In this document: positions 36,134 to 45,054 of the stretch, piece by piece
Layout: the number at the start of each line of letters is the position of its first letter
Numbering within the stretch: the stretch's first letter is position 1
DNA from: Roseimaritima multifibrata
Lineage (GTDB): Bacteria; Planctomycetota; Planctomycetia; Pirellulales; Pirellulaceae
Assembly (NCBI RefSeq): GCF_007741495.1
Contig: NZ_CP036262.1
Span: 248,001-312,000, forward strand
DNA length: 64,000 bases
Direction of reading: 5' to 3'
Program-made: the position numbers and the translations under genes
Notes under the pieces: generated by a model
What the model saw: only the letters and a program-made list of their open reading frames with translations
Databases searched by the model: none
Told to the model about the DNA's origin: nothing

Positions 36134-36249
36134 TTCTTGAAGATTGGATTCGGGGCCGGAGGGCTCGCGACCAATGTCATCTACGTTATTGGTGGAACGA
36201 CGCAAGCTGTCCGGCGCTCGTATTAAAAACACAACGAAACGACCGCGGA

Positions 36250-37908
36250 CTATGGGGCTTTTGCTTTAGGGGCACGTTCTTGCCGCGTGGCGATGGGGAC
36301 GTAGCCGACCTCCAGTCCTTTCGGCGGCGTGACAAGGAGTGCGGGATCCAGGTCGGCCAATTCACCTCGCGTGGGCGGTGGAAGGTAATCGCGATCCTTC
36401 GTCCAATTGCGATGGAGTAATTCTACTTTCTTCTGCATCGCTTCCCGTTCCTGGTCGGTCAAATCGGCATTCAGGATCGCGGGCTGGTCGGCGAATCGGT
36501 ACCACGAATAAGTTAGGACGCTTCCATCACCCAGATCGATTCGGAAGGGACCCGCCGCCGGTCCCGGAGACTTCCACGGGCTGGTCGATTCTTCCGGCGT
36601 TACATACGGCTGGGCACTGTGGTTGATGGCACGGGGAAAGATGACGTTTGCCAGATCGGTTTCCGCCGGCACGTCTTTGGCTTGGACCGCAACCCATTGT
36701 TTTGCACCCTTGTTGTTGTCGGTCAACCGAAAATATTCTGGCAGCTTGACGAGGGCTTGGGCGCCGGCGGCAGGTTTGGTGACAAGTTCCTCATTCCAGC
36801 GATAGCCGTAGGTGGACGCATCCAGGTTGACGGGAGTTGCAAAAGCCTTCCAGTCGATGGTGATTCTTTGGTCCTTGGGCGTTCCAACCGGATATAGTTT
36901 CCATGTTGAGCCTCCGCGGGGTTCAAAAGATTGCACGACCGATGCGTTCGCGTCGACCTTTCCTGAGGCGGGATCGCCGCCAGCAAACCAAGCTTGAACG
37001 TCGTCCCATAACGCACTCTTTTCAAAAGCGGTAACGCGATGGACGACTGGAGAGTTGCCTTCGGCATCATGCGGAAAGCGGGTCGGTGCAATGCGTGCAA
37101 AAGTGACTCCGTTTGAATCAACCGCAGTGAAAGCAGGAACGTACTGCGTTTCCATCTGAATGGCTTTGTTTGGATTGGCCGGTCGTGAATCCAGAAACTT
37201 GCCCGCCAGTGAGGCATCCTTGAGCGAAGGCTTTGTCCAAAAATAGGGAGTGAAAAACGCGACGGGGCCTTTGAAATTTCCCGTGTTCAAAAACAGAGTC
37301 CAGCATTGGTCTCCCGTCGGAACGTCTTGGCCAGCCGTTGTCGGTTTGGCGTCGGCCAGTGGTAAAGGTAGGTATCCGTATCCGAACAGTTTTCCATTTG
37401 TTCCTTGCTCCAGATTCAATCCATCCGGTGGCCATACGATGTGTGGGCTTAACTGTGCCACGCCATATTTGCCGTTGGGCTTCGACCAGTCACGCCCCTT
37501 TCCCGCTCCGGGACCGTTGGCCCATTCGGAGAAACTTTTTGCGACGCCCCCCATGATGAATTTGGGCGTCTCGGTTGCAAACCGCGTGTCACGCCACCAT
37601 CCCAGGCCTCCTTCGATGTCGCTGTAGGTATCCATGCTACGAGGGGTGTCTGACTGTGCAAACATCCAGGTTCCAAACAAACCGGTCTGAAACCGCTGTC
37701 CTGGGTAATTTTCCAGTAGTGGCCAGGCGTTGACGTAAAGCGAAAACCCCGCATCGTATTTCTTATCAACCCGCTCGTGTGGCACCAGCAAGTAGCCAGC
37801 CATTTCGGCCTCGGTAGGTCCGGCTGAATCTTGGCAGAAGAGCGATGTCTGCGGAAATGCAAACGTCACACAGGCAAGAAGGCACAACGATCGCACAATT
37901 CCGGGCAT
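36250..37908 (-). CDS. large secreted protein of unknown function
   Basis: A 552-residue protein from ATG 37908, where a signal peptide begins (PGIVRSLCLLACVTFAFPQT); the longest frame adds seven residues. I recognise no family. It is rich in Trp, Pro and Gly and has an acidic N-terminal part (EAEMAGYLLVPHERVDKKYDAGFSLY), a central segment of aromatic strands (GYGYLPLPLADAKPT, VAFFTPYFWTKPS) and a C-terminal part with a Lys/Pro-rich end (RQERAPKAKAP). The composition suggests a beta-rich periplasmic or surface protein. No operon partner exists: the gene converges with the PQQ-propeller gene and is divergent from the HTH-array gene. Confidence 0.75.
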   Translation of the reverse strand: MPGIVRSLCLLACVTFAFPQTSLFCQDSAGPTEAEMAGYLLVPHERVDKKYDAGFSLYVNAWPLLENYPGQRFQTGLFGTWMFAQSDTPRSMDTYSDIEGGLGWWRDTRFATETPKFIMGGVAKSFSEWANGPGAGKGRDWSKPNGKYGVAQLSPHIVWPPDGLNLEQGTNGKLFGYGYLPLPLADAKPTTAGQDVPTGDQCWTLFLNTGNFKGPVAFFTPYFWTKPSLKDASLAGKFLDSRPANPNKAIQMETQYVPAFTAVDSNGVTFARIAPTRFPHDAEGNSPVVHRVTAFEKSALWDDVQAWFAGGDPASGKVDANASVVQSFEPRGGSTWKLYPVGTPKDQRITIDWKAFATPVNLDASTYGYRWNEELVTKPAAGAQALVKLPEYFRLTDNNKGAKQWVAVQAKDVPAETDLANVIFPRAINHSAQPYVTPEESTSPWKSPGPAAGPFRIDLGDGSVLTYSWYRFADQPAILNADLTDQEREAMQKKVELLHRNWTKDRDYLPPPTRGELADLDPALLVTPPKGLEVGYVPIATRQERAPKAKAP

Positions 37909-38112
37909 AGCTGACTCAGTAAAATACAAGGTACAGAAGACGCGTCCTCCGTCATTCTAGAGAAAAAAGGGGAAGCCACCCCACAAAAAAATTGGTTTGG
38001 TCGCACCGACCTCAGATTCATCGCGGAGAACGTGCAAAGCATTCGTGACGGTTCCGAGCGGGGTGCAAGTTAGCGACGCGCCGAGTGCCGTCGTGACAAT
38101 AATGCAGCAAGT

Positions 38113-38180
38113 ACCACTGTCTGGCGACACTCGTTACGGCAGTCAGGTCGCTACGCTCGCCAGCGCGTGGGCCGATCGGC
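38113..38180 (+). repeat. dispersed repeat family B, copy 2
   Basis: ACCACTGTCTGGCGACACTC, then GTCGCTACGCTCGCCAGCGC and GGGCCGATCGGCA. It aligns with gaps to the minus strand of 26330-26400. Confidence 0.5.
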
Positions 38181-38269
38181 AATACCTCATTTACTGATTT
38201 CACGTCCCAGGCATTTGGCTTCCGCGAAATCGATCGCTCCGGAGGTGCACCCATGACTATCAGCTGCCG

Positions 38270-38300
38270 TCGCTTGGGATGTGATATTTATTGAAGCCGG
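38270..38300 (+). repeat. dispersed repeat family A, copy 7
   Basis: TCGCTTGGGATGTGATATTT then ATTGAAGCCGG; matches the core of the copies at 26003 (GGATGTGAAATTTATAG) and 19379 (TTCGCTTGGGACGTGAAG). Confidence 0.55.
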
Positions 38301-38563
38301 AGTACCACTGACCGACTGGGAGCGGTTACCATTGCCTGCATCGCAGTCTGCGTGGATTGGAAATGGCTGCGCGTTTCGCTAAAATCTAATCATGCGTTAA
38401 GTAATTTGGTATTCGCTGAACCTTCGTCTTGACCGACGTATTACCAACGATCAACTGGGGCGACACAAGCGTGCTTGCTTCACGCACGCGTTGTCTGCGT
38501 TCCTCGTTTGCTGCGGTTAAGGCAAGTTCGAGTGGTCGACTTTTTGCTGCCTTTTCTAGAGAC

Positions 38564-40051
38564 ATGATGATGGCTCGCCTTAAAACTTATACCGAAGCGA
38601 CTTGGACTGCTGAAACCGATAAAGTGATTTCGGTACTGAGTGTCACCGAAGCTTCGCGGCAACTTGGAATCAGTCCCCGAGCTATCAGCAAGCGTCGGAA
38701 AGACTTAGAACTCAATTCCTCGCCCCGTGTTAGTGCCATTCGTTGGACGAAAAAGCGGGATAGTATTCTTGGCACGATGAATGACAAGGATGCAGCGGAG
38801 AAGATTGGCACGAACCAATACCATGCACGCAAACGGCGGATCGAACTTGGCATTCCTGCGTATCAGCAGCCCCCTGTTCCGCTATCCCAGGCGGTCCGGC
38901 GACCGCCTCATCGCTGGACGGCCAAGGAAGATCGATTGTTGGGGACGCAACCCGATCCGGTACTCGCTGAACGTTTTGATCTGGCTCCGACCGTCGTCAC
39001 TCAACGTCGACACGAACTTGGCATCGCTCCCTCACGGCCGGGAGCACCCATCGAGTGGACCAAGGGGATGCTGAATCTGTTGGGCGACGTCCCCGACGGA
39101 TATCTGGCTGCCGAGTACGAGATCAGCCACATCGTCGTGAAGGTGCGGCGAATCCAAGAAGGGATTCTTCCCTACGGCAAAAAGTATATGGACACGGAAC
39201 CGGATTTGCCGAGGCACGTGATTTCACAGATTGGTAAGACCCCTGACAAGGTTATTTCGGACAAGTTCGGTGTCTCGCGACATCTGCTTCGAATCTATCG
39301 CGCCTTGCACGGCATTCCTTGTGCGGAAGCTCGACCATGGGCGCTGCACAAATGGACGCGTAAGGATGAAGCGTTGTTGGGCACAAAAAGTGATGGAGCC
39401 GTTGCGATCGAACTGAATATCGCCCGCAACCAAGTTCGAACCCGGCGCGTCCGTATGGGAATTCCTGCTTTTGGAGCGGCAGCATCCATTCGTTGGTCGG
39501 CAAAACGGATTGCACAGCTGGGGACCGAGCCCGACGCGACGCTCGCTCGCATGTGGAATTATTCACAAGGGGCTATCCGTGCGAAAAGGGAAGAATTGGG
39601 GATCGCTAAGTGTGAAAAATCCGAACATGAATTGACGCCGGAACAGACCGCTCGCTTGGGAACCCTCTCCGACGTGGCTCTTGGCAAAGAGTGGGGTGTT
39701 AGCTCTTCCCTTGTCCGTCAACGTCGGATCGCACAAGGGATCCGGCCGCAAAAGTCGGGCAAGAAATTCAACTGGACCGATGCCAAACTGAAACTTTTGG
39801 GCGTCATTCCCGACGAGGAACTTGCGGTCCGGCTTGGAGTCTCCTATCAGTTTGTTGTGGCGAAGCGGAGCGAGTTGAAAATCCCGGCAAAACGTCGCCC
39901 TCGAAAAGTCGATTGGTCCAACGAGAAGATCGCGGCGCTCCTGGGAACCATGAGCGACTACAAGCTAGGGGCAAAACTTGGCGTCACCAACGGAGCGGTG
40001 CGATCGCAAAGGCTGAAGCGAAAGATCCCCGCCTACAAGCCAACCTCTTAA
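38564..40051 (+). CDS. protein of ten tandem helix-turn-helix-like repeats
   Basis: A 495-residue protein from ATG 38564 (ATGs at 38567 and 38570 are equivalent). It is almost wholly ten divergent repeats of about 41 residues, joined by 6-17-residue linkers, at residues near 12-50, 60-100, 117-157, 164-204, 214-254, 263-303, 310-350, 356-396, 403-443 and 450-491. The consensus is W-[ST]-x5-LLGT-x2-D-x2-LA-x4-GVS-x3-V-x2-RR-x2-LGIPA. A Trp-containing first helix followed by a tri-helical HTH whose recognition helix has V and paired basic residues resembles Myb/homeodomain-like DNA-binding units. Basic linkers support nucleic acid binding. No catalytic, membrane or signal segment is visible. 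Function unknown; a sequence-specific modular DNA-binding protein is inferred. Confidence 0.85.
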   Translation: MMMARLKTYTEATWTAETDKVISVLSVTEASRQLGISPRAISKRRKDLELNSSPRVSAIRWTKKRDSILGTMNDKDAAEKIGTNQYHARKRRIELGIPAYQQPPVPLSQAVRRPPHRWTAKEDRLLGTQPDPVLAERFDLAPTVVTQRRHELGIAPSRPGAPIEWTKGMLNLLGDVPDGYLAAEYEISHIVVKVRRIQEGILPYGKKYMDTEPDLPRHVISQIGKTPDKVISDKFGVSRHLLRIYRALHGIPCAEARPWALHKWTRKDEALLGTKSDGAVAIELNIARNQVRTRRVRMGIPAFGAAASIRWSAKRIAQLGTEPDATLARMWNYSQGAIRAKREELGIAKCEKSEHELTPEQTARLGTLSDVALGKEWGVSSSLVRQRRIAQGIRPQKSGKKFNWTDAKLKLLGVIPDEELAVRLGVSYQFVVAKRSELKIPAKRRPRKVDWSNEKIAALLGTMSDYKLGAKLGVTNGAVRSQRLKRKIPAYKPTS

Positions 40052-40142
40052 ACGCGATTTAGGTCACCTTTTTCGTCTCAAAACCCCGCAAAGAGGCCTG
40101 CACCCTTTCTGGCTTGAGAGATTGGTGTGTTAGCATGTCGCC

Positions 40143-41135
40143 ATGCTTATCACTCCTGAATTCAATCGAGTCAATCGCCGCTGGGCGATTGGGATTTCCC
40201 TTGTTGTGGCTGCAGGGATCGCCGTGCTGGCGATCTCGCAACCCTGGTTCCTGGCAGCATTGCCTTTGCCCGGGCTGGTCTATTGGTGGTTGCGTCGCAA
40301 GACGGTGCGACGCTTAAGTATCATGGCGGCCCCCTTCCCCGAATCTTGGGAGGCGACCTTGCAGGCTCAGGTCCCTTACTTTCGCATGCTGGATGAAAGC
40401 CAGCGTGAAGGTTTTCGCAATCGCATGAAAATCTTCTTGGACGAAGTCGCCATCACAGGGATTCGAACCGATGTCGACGAGGCGACGCGTGTGTTGGTCG
40501 GGGCCAGTGCGGTCATCCCCATTATGGGGTTGGAGGGTTTTGAATATGCGGGGCTGGGAGAGGTCTTAATTTATCCAGGAGCTTTTGGCGCCGATTATCA
40601 AACCGACGGTGTGGGAGATAAAAATACGTTGGGGATGGTCGGAGTGAATCACCTGAGCGGCGTGATGATATTGTCCAAGCCCTCTTTGCTCGCGGGCTTT
40701 GCCAATCCGGGTGACAAAGAGAATGTGGGGATCCACGAATTTGCACATTTGGTCGACAAAGCGGATGGCGAAGTCGACGGGGTGCCTGTGTCGGCTTCGC
40801 TTGAGGTTGCCGAGCCATGGTTGAAATGGGTTGGCCAAGAACTGAAATCGGAGGGGACGCGTGCGGGGATTCGCGATTATGCGTACACCAGTGAAGCCGA
40901 ATATTTCGCGGTATTGTCGGAGTACTTTTTCGAAAAACCAGCTCTGTTGCAGGCGAAGCATCCAGAGTTGTACACGATGCTTCGCAAAATGTATCACCAA
41001 GATCCAAAGCGTCTCTTTCGCGGACGCTCAATGCGTCGAGGCCGAGTGCAACGCAACGCCCCCTGCCCCTGTGGAAGCGGCAAAAAGTATAAGAAGTGTT
41101 GCCTCCGCCGCTCAAAGCAAGGGCTGCCCAAATAA
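40143..41135 (+). CDS. MtfA-like zinc peptidase with N-terminal membrane helices and C-terminal SEC-C motif
   Basis: A 330-residue protein. Two hydrophobic segments (about 14-32 and 35-50) are followed by an MtfA-type (M90) domain: ILDE-like FLDEVAITGI, ASAVIPIMGLEGFEYAGLGEVLIYPGAF and the zinc site HEFAH at residues 198-202, with a later Glu in SEAEYFAVLSEYFFE. MtfA is a peptidase that in E. coli also binds the repressor Mlc to adjust glucose uptake. The last 16 residues, NAPCPCGSGKKYKKCC, are a complete SEC-C zinc motif like that of SecA, not normally part of MtfA. The fusion suggests recruitment to SecB, ribosomes or nucleic acid. It lies 91 bp downstream of the HTH-array gene on the same strand. 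Confidence 0.88.
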   Translation: MLITPEFNRVNRRWAIGISLVVAAGIAVLAISQPWFLAALPLPGLVYWWLRRKTVRRLSIMAAPFPESWEATLQAQVPYFRMLDESQREGFRNRMKIFLDEVAITGIRTDVDEATRVLVGASAVIPIMGLEGFEYAGLGEVLIYPGAFGADYQTDGVGDKNTLGMVGVNHLSGVMILSKPSLLAGFANPGDKENVGIHEFAHLVDKADGEVDGVPVSASLEVAEPWLKWVGQELKSEGTRAGIRDYAYTSEAEYFAVLSEYFFEKPALLQAKHPELYTMLRKMYHQDPKRLFRGRSMRRGRVQRNAPCPCGSGKKYKKCCLRRSKQGLPK

Positions 41136-41151
41136 AGACAGGGGCGGCGAT

Positions 41152-41191
41152 TGTCGCCTTTCGCTCGGGACGCAAAATTTATTGGCGACGT
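41152..41191 (+). repeat. dispersed repeat family A, copy 8
   Basis: TGTCGCCTTTCGCTCGGGAC then GCAAAATTTATTGGCGACG, just after the MtfA-like gene and before the convergent SBBP gene. The clearest short copy of the family core. Confidence 0.65.
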
Positions 41192-41329
41192 ATTATCGGT
41201 CCAGTATGTTTCCGCTGGGAAGTAATCACTCGCACGAATCGCAAGCGGGTAAATAAACTTCCTTCCTTCCGCGAGGAAAACCGCTCACCGATGCCAAACG
41301 AGATGGTATTTAGCGGTAGCCGCCGTCAT

Positions 41330-42886
41330 TCAGTCTGGCTGCCTTTTTAGTTTGGCTAGGATGACGTCACCGGCGTAGCAGCCTCCTTCATAGCAAAGTT
41401 CCTTGCCGCCTCCGCCGCCTGCGAACTGGGGTTGGTGGGCTCGCTTGACTGGCCAGCCAGGTCCATTGGTTGAACCGGTGAGGTAGAGATTGCCCTGCTT
41501 GTCGAGGAAACCGGCTCGGCCGTAGTCGTAGCTTTGGCCTCCTAGGTAACTGCTGAATTTCAATTGAGAGAAGTCTGCAGAAAGGAGCGTCGCGGTTGCG
41601 TCGTGAGGTTTCGCGTGCAGGGACTGCAGGGCTGTGGCGGTGATCGGGAAGTTGGCAGAGGATGTCTTGCCGGCAAAAAAGACGTTACCGTTGTGGTCGA
41701 TGCCGATGCCGTCCGGTTCCTCTTCGCCGCTCCCACCGACGTACGTGCAGGCTAGCAGTCCTCCCGTGGACGTTGAAAATTTTGCGATCGCAATGTCGCT
41801 CTTGCCACCGGCAAACTTGCGTTGGAACGCCCCTTGGGTGACAGGCAAGTCGTCGCTGGTGGTCAACGTGCAGAGGTAGGCATTGCCATCCTGGTCGAGT
41901 GCCATGTTGTGAGTGCTGTTCCCCTCTTCGATTCCGCGGCTGCCAAAGTAGGTGCCGAACAGCAGTTGTGAGCCATCGGAACTTAGTTTGGCAATGAAGG
42001 CATCCCCTTCCCCGCTGTAGCTGCGGCGATGAGCTTGATCGGTCGTAGGCACGTCAACGGAGTGCGTCGAGAAGTTCAGGTAGACGTTATTGTGCTTGTC
42101 GGTGCGAAGCCCACAGTTTGGCGTTTCGTTACCGGAGCCTCCCAGCCACGTTGCCCAATGGACTCGGCTTCCATCGCCCGCGATCTTCAAGGCTCCGATT
42201 TCAACGCCGCCTGCAGGAGTCGGTTGGTAGGCGTTCGAAAACCAAGCTGCCGGTGGCAGTGGGCCTTTAGCGGTGTAATGGAGCGCGACATAGATATCGC
42301 CTTCTGCGTCAACGGAAAGGTCGCGGCAGAGCTGTCCGACGCCGACGTATGCCGCCCACTCGATTGCCGATCCATCTGGCTTTAGCTTGGCAACGAAGCC
42401 ATTCTGGAGTCCGTAAATGCCATTGTCCGTTCCCTTGAATTCCGATTGGAACGAACCGTCGGTGACCGGGAAACCTGGCCCCGAGCGTCCGCTGATGTAG
42501 ACGTATCCCGCCGCGTCCACTTCCACCGCATAAGCGCGATCGTAGTTGGGGCCACCAAGAAGAGTCGACCAGAGCAGTTGTCCATCGGCGTCAAATTTAC
42601 TGACAAACGCATCGCAGTAACCGCCGCTTCCAATCTGGTTTCCCGATTGATCATGCTGCCGCTGAAGAACGCCCTCGGTTGTCGGGAAATCAGCGGACTG
42701 GGTTCCGCCGGTGATGTAGACACTCCCCGCTTCATCGACGAACACGTCTCGCGCGTGTTCCCAGTCGGATCCGCCCAAGTACGTCGAAAAGGCAAGTTCG
42801 TATGAATCCGCCGCGGCCGCACTGGGACCAAGCATCGCGAGAAAAGCGAACGCAAAGCAGGACGTGTAAAAAGCGATTCGTTGCAT
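41330..42886 (-). CDS. secreted SBBP beta-propeller protein
   Basis: A 518-residue protein with a signal peptide (QRIAFYTSCFAFAFLAMLGPSAAAA, cut near residue 26). The body consists of SBBP-type repeats: FSTYLGGSDWEHARDVFVDEAGSVYITG, LLGGPNYDRAYAVEVDAAGYVYISG, TYVGGSGEEEPDGIGIDHNGNVFFAG, SSYLGGQSYDYGRAGFLDKQGNLYLTG, and so on. Each ends in a strand with Asp-x-x-Gly-x-x-Y-I-x-G and is followed by a D/NFP segment. These form beta-propellers on secreted or surface proteins in planctomycetes and related phyla. It follows the DUF1559 gene by 6 bp on the same strand and is surely co-transcribed, suggesting that the propeller is delivered with or attached to a pilin-like structure. It has no C-terminal sorting domain. 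Confidence 0.9.
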   Translation of the reverse strand: MQRIAFYTSCFAFAFLAMLGPSAAAADSYELAFSTYLGGSDWEHARDVFVDEAGSVYITGGTQSADFPTTEGVLQRQHDQSGNQIGSGGYCDAFVSKFDADGQLLWSTLLGGPNYDRAYAVEVDAAGYVYISGRSGPGFPVTDGSFQSEFKGTDNGIYGLQNGFVAKLKPDGSAIEWAAYVGVGQLCRDLSVDAEGDIYVALHYTAKGPLPPAAWFSNAYQPTPAGGVEIGALKIAGDGSRVHWATWLGGSGNETPNCGLRTDKHNNVYLNFSTHSVDVPTTDQAHRRSYSGEGDAFIAKLSSDGSQLLFGTYFGSRGIEEGNSTHNMALDQDGNAYLCTLTTSDDLPVTQGAFQRKFAGGKSDIAIAKFSTSTGGLLACTYVGGSGEEEPDGIGIDHNGNVFFAGKTSSANFPITATALQSLHAKPHDATATLLSADFSQLKFSSYLGGQSYDYGRAGFLDKQGNLYLTGSTNGPGWPVKRAHQPQFAGGGGGKELCYEGGCYAGDVILAKLKRQPD

Positions 42887-42892
42887 GGCCGC

Positions 42893-43876
42893 CTAGTAGT
42901 CGCCAATGACGTTATGGTCGTTTTTGCGACTGAGGTTCGAGAAAATATCTGGTGAGACGGTTTCGCTTAACGTTCGTGTGGAACCGTCCGCCAAGACAAT
43001 CATCACGACGCCAGGGTGAAACGCGTAGGGGGATGCCTCATTATCAACATTGATGAATCGTTCGCAGGTGTCACAGCCCTTCGTCGTTCCGTCTTGCGAC
43101 CAGTTGTAGATGCCGACGCCGTTGTTGCCGGCCCATGGTCCGTAGGCATAGAACTGAGCGTTGGTTGGGTCGGGTTGCTGCTTTCCTTGATTCCAGTGCT
43201 TCGGTTTTCCTGCCATTTCGAAAAGCAGAATCGTTTGGCTGGTCCCGTCAAGGATGTCAGCAAATCGGCTTCCTGTTTCATTCAGGATGCCGCAGTCCTC
43301 ATCCCATACGTGGACCTTGCCGCCCGACGTCGACTGTTGCAGATGATGCAGTCCGCGAACGCCTTGATAGTCGCTTGCAATGGCCGTGATGTTTGGAAGT
43401 GCACTTACGTCGGTCGTCCAGCCAACGTTCCATCCGGAGTAGATCGGCATGACGCCATCGCTTGGTGAGGATGGGCAGGAGAAAGAGGGTACCTGTTGAT
43501 TGACGGCGGGCTGGTTGGCGATGTCATCGAAGCCATAATGTTGGTTGTAGATGTCATGCAGATTCGATCCTTCCATGAAAGGAAGGACCATCGCCAAGAA
43601 TCCTGTCACCACCTTGGTGGGATTACCCGTTGAGCCGATTCCATCGTAGACCAGCCTGCCCGGTGGCAAAGTGTTCAGCGAGCCGTGGTAAGTGTGGCAA
43701 GCCAAGCCCACCTGACGCAGGTTATTGCTGCACTGCATTCGGCGGGCTGCCTCTCTAGCCGCCTGCACTGCAGGTAATAACAGCCCGACCAGGACGCCGA
43801 TAATAGCGATGACGACCAGCAGTTCAACCAACGTAAAAGCGTTGCGATTCGATGGTTTATGGTTGCCAAAGTGCAT
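42893..43876 (-). CDS. DUF1559 prepilin-like exported protein
   Basis: A 327-residue protein with a textbook type IV prepilin N-terminus, RNAFTLVELLVVIAIIGVLV, then GLLLPAVQAAREAARRMQCSNNLRQVGLA, and the DUF1559 C-terminal motif H-x9-DG as HPGVVMIVLADG. The start has a GAGGA site. It should be processed after Ala 13 by a prepilin peptidase and inserted through a type II/IV-like machine. Compared with the other copy at 20518 it is more canonical. It is the first gene of a two-gene unit with the SBBP protein downstream. Confidence 0.95.
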   Translation of the reverse strand: MHFGNHKPSNRNAFTLVELLVVIAIIGVLVGLLLPAVQAAREAARRMQCSNNLRQVGLACHTYHGSLNTLPPGRLVYDGIGSTGNPTKVVTGFLAMVLPFMEGSNLHDIYNQHYGFDDIANQPAVNQQVPSFSCPSSPSDGVMPIYSGWNVGWTTDVSALPNITAIASDYQGVRGLHHLQQSTSGGKVHVWDEDCGILNETGSRFADILDGTSQTILLFEMAGKPKHWNQGKQQPDPTNAQFYAYGPWAGNNGVGIYNWSQDGTTKGCDTCERFINVDNEASPYAFHPGVVMIVLADGSTRTLSETVSPDIFSNLSRKNDHNVIGDY

Positions 43877-44112
43877 GGATTTCCTCTGCTATAGAAAGTT
43901 GTCAACATTAGTTGTCGCGTTCCTGGCTGGCGGAGGTGAAAGCGGGCGAACCCGACAATCCCAAGCTGGCTTGGTGCTGAAACTGAGAATTAGTCTCAAT
44001 AGTAATTCCGTTGTCGCCCATTCGGCAAGCCCTTACTGCCTAAAAAGTGCTAATCAGCTAAAAAAGCGGCAATTAGCGGCTGGCAAGGGCGCAAAGCAGG
44101 CGACACGGTGCA

Positions 44113-45054
44113 CTACAGCTTGGTGGTGGCATAGAAATGCATCATGCCGTAATACATGGTCGCCGCGGTGACCACGCTTAGCGATAGGACGATTCCTCCC
44201 AGCAGGCGCGTTCGCTTGATCTGCCACCACATCAGCAAACCGGTGACGCCCCAGGTGACCATCGCGATCGCCATTGCATCGATAAACAGAGACCAGATCC
44301 TGCGGAAATTCCAATGAGGGGGCTGGCCATGCGAGGTGTGCAGTCGCACGAAAAACGCACGAGGTGAATACCCGTCTTCGCCAGTGTATTTGGTGATGTC
44401 CACGTGCCCATCCCGAAGGACATAAGTGACGCGGACGGGGGTGTCGTCGACCTTCGCAAGGAAATTCAACTTGCACCAGCCGAGCGGTTCGATCTTTCCG
44501 TTCGATTCGATGCCCGTGTGGTTTAGGGCTGTTGGCACGGTCTGCTTGGCAATTTCGAACGGATTGGGGGCGATTTGGAGTCGATCGATTTCTTTCAGGG
44601 CAGGTTCAAAAGGTTCATGGTTCTCAGGGAATTTGGCAACCCAGGCCGACTTGTCGACGGGGTTTAGATGAACGGCATGCCTCGTTCCCCCCTCCTTCAG
44701 TTCGAAGGCGATGTCGTTGGTGAATTCGGGGGCTTGGTCGGGATTCACTTCGATAGTGGAATCGGGGGCAGCTTTGCGCATGGCCGCGAGGACTTGCTCG
44801 GCCAATTCAGCTCCGTCAGGAAAGTTCGCCCATGCGGAATCCGCCAGTTTACTCGCCTCCACCCGCGATATTTCGGCTTCAGGAAATAGCCCCGAATGAT
44901 TGAGCATGGCTCCCGTAGCACCGTAGAGGAACACCCAGGGAAGGAGGAACAGGCCGATGTACAGGTGCACGCGACGCAGGATCATCAGGGCTTTACTGCG
45001 ACTCTTCCGCGGCCAGCGACTTTTGGTACGCGGTGGGGCTTTATCCGTTGTCAT
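44113..45054 (-). CDS. PepSY-associated membrane protein
   Basis: A 313-residue inner-membrane protein. A basic cytoplasmic N-terminus (KSRWPRKSRSK) precedes helix 1, RRVHLYIGLFLLPWVFLYGATGAMLNH, the hallmark of PepSY_TM proteins. A periplasmic domain of about 175 residues follows, then a second Leu-His-Thr-Ser segment (FFVRLHTSHGQPPHWNFRRIW) and helices near 260-278 and 287-303. Conserved His residues in the helices suggest haem or electron transfer; related proteins act in iron uptake or reduction. There is no adjacent TonB receptor, so the substrate is unknown. Confidence 0.88.
   Translation of the reverse strand: MTTDKAPPRTKSRWPRKSRSKALMILRRVHLYIGLFLLPWVFLYGATGAMLNHSGLFPEAEISRVEASKLADSAWANFPDGAELAEQVLAAMRKAAPDSTIEVNPDQAPEFTNDIAFELKEGGTRHAVHLNPVDKSAWVAKFPENHEPFEPALKEIDRLQIAPNPFEIAKQTVPTALNHTGIESNGKIEPLGWCKLNFLAKVDDTPVRVTYVLRDGHVDITKYTGEDGYSPRAFFVRLHTSHGQPPHWNFRRIWSLFIDAMAIAMVTWGVTGLLMWWQIKRTRLLGGIVLSLSVVTAATMYYGMMHFYATTKL

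Larger units (their letters stand above)
37909..38563. other. repeat-bearing intergenic region before the HTH-array gene
   Basis: A 655-bp gap between divergent genes. It contains a family B repeat copy (38113-38180) and a family A copy (38270-38300). The last 150 bp, ending in three consecutive ATG codons, should carry the promoter and leader of the gene at 38564; the longest open frame begins at TTG 38429 but the added residues look non-coding. Confidence 0.55.
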
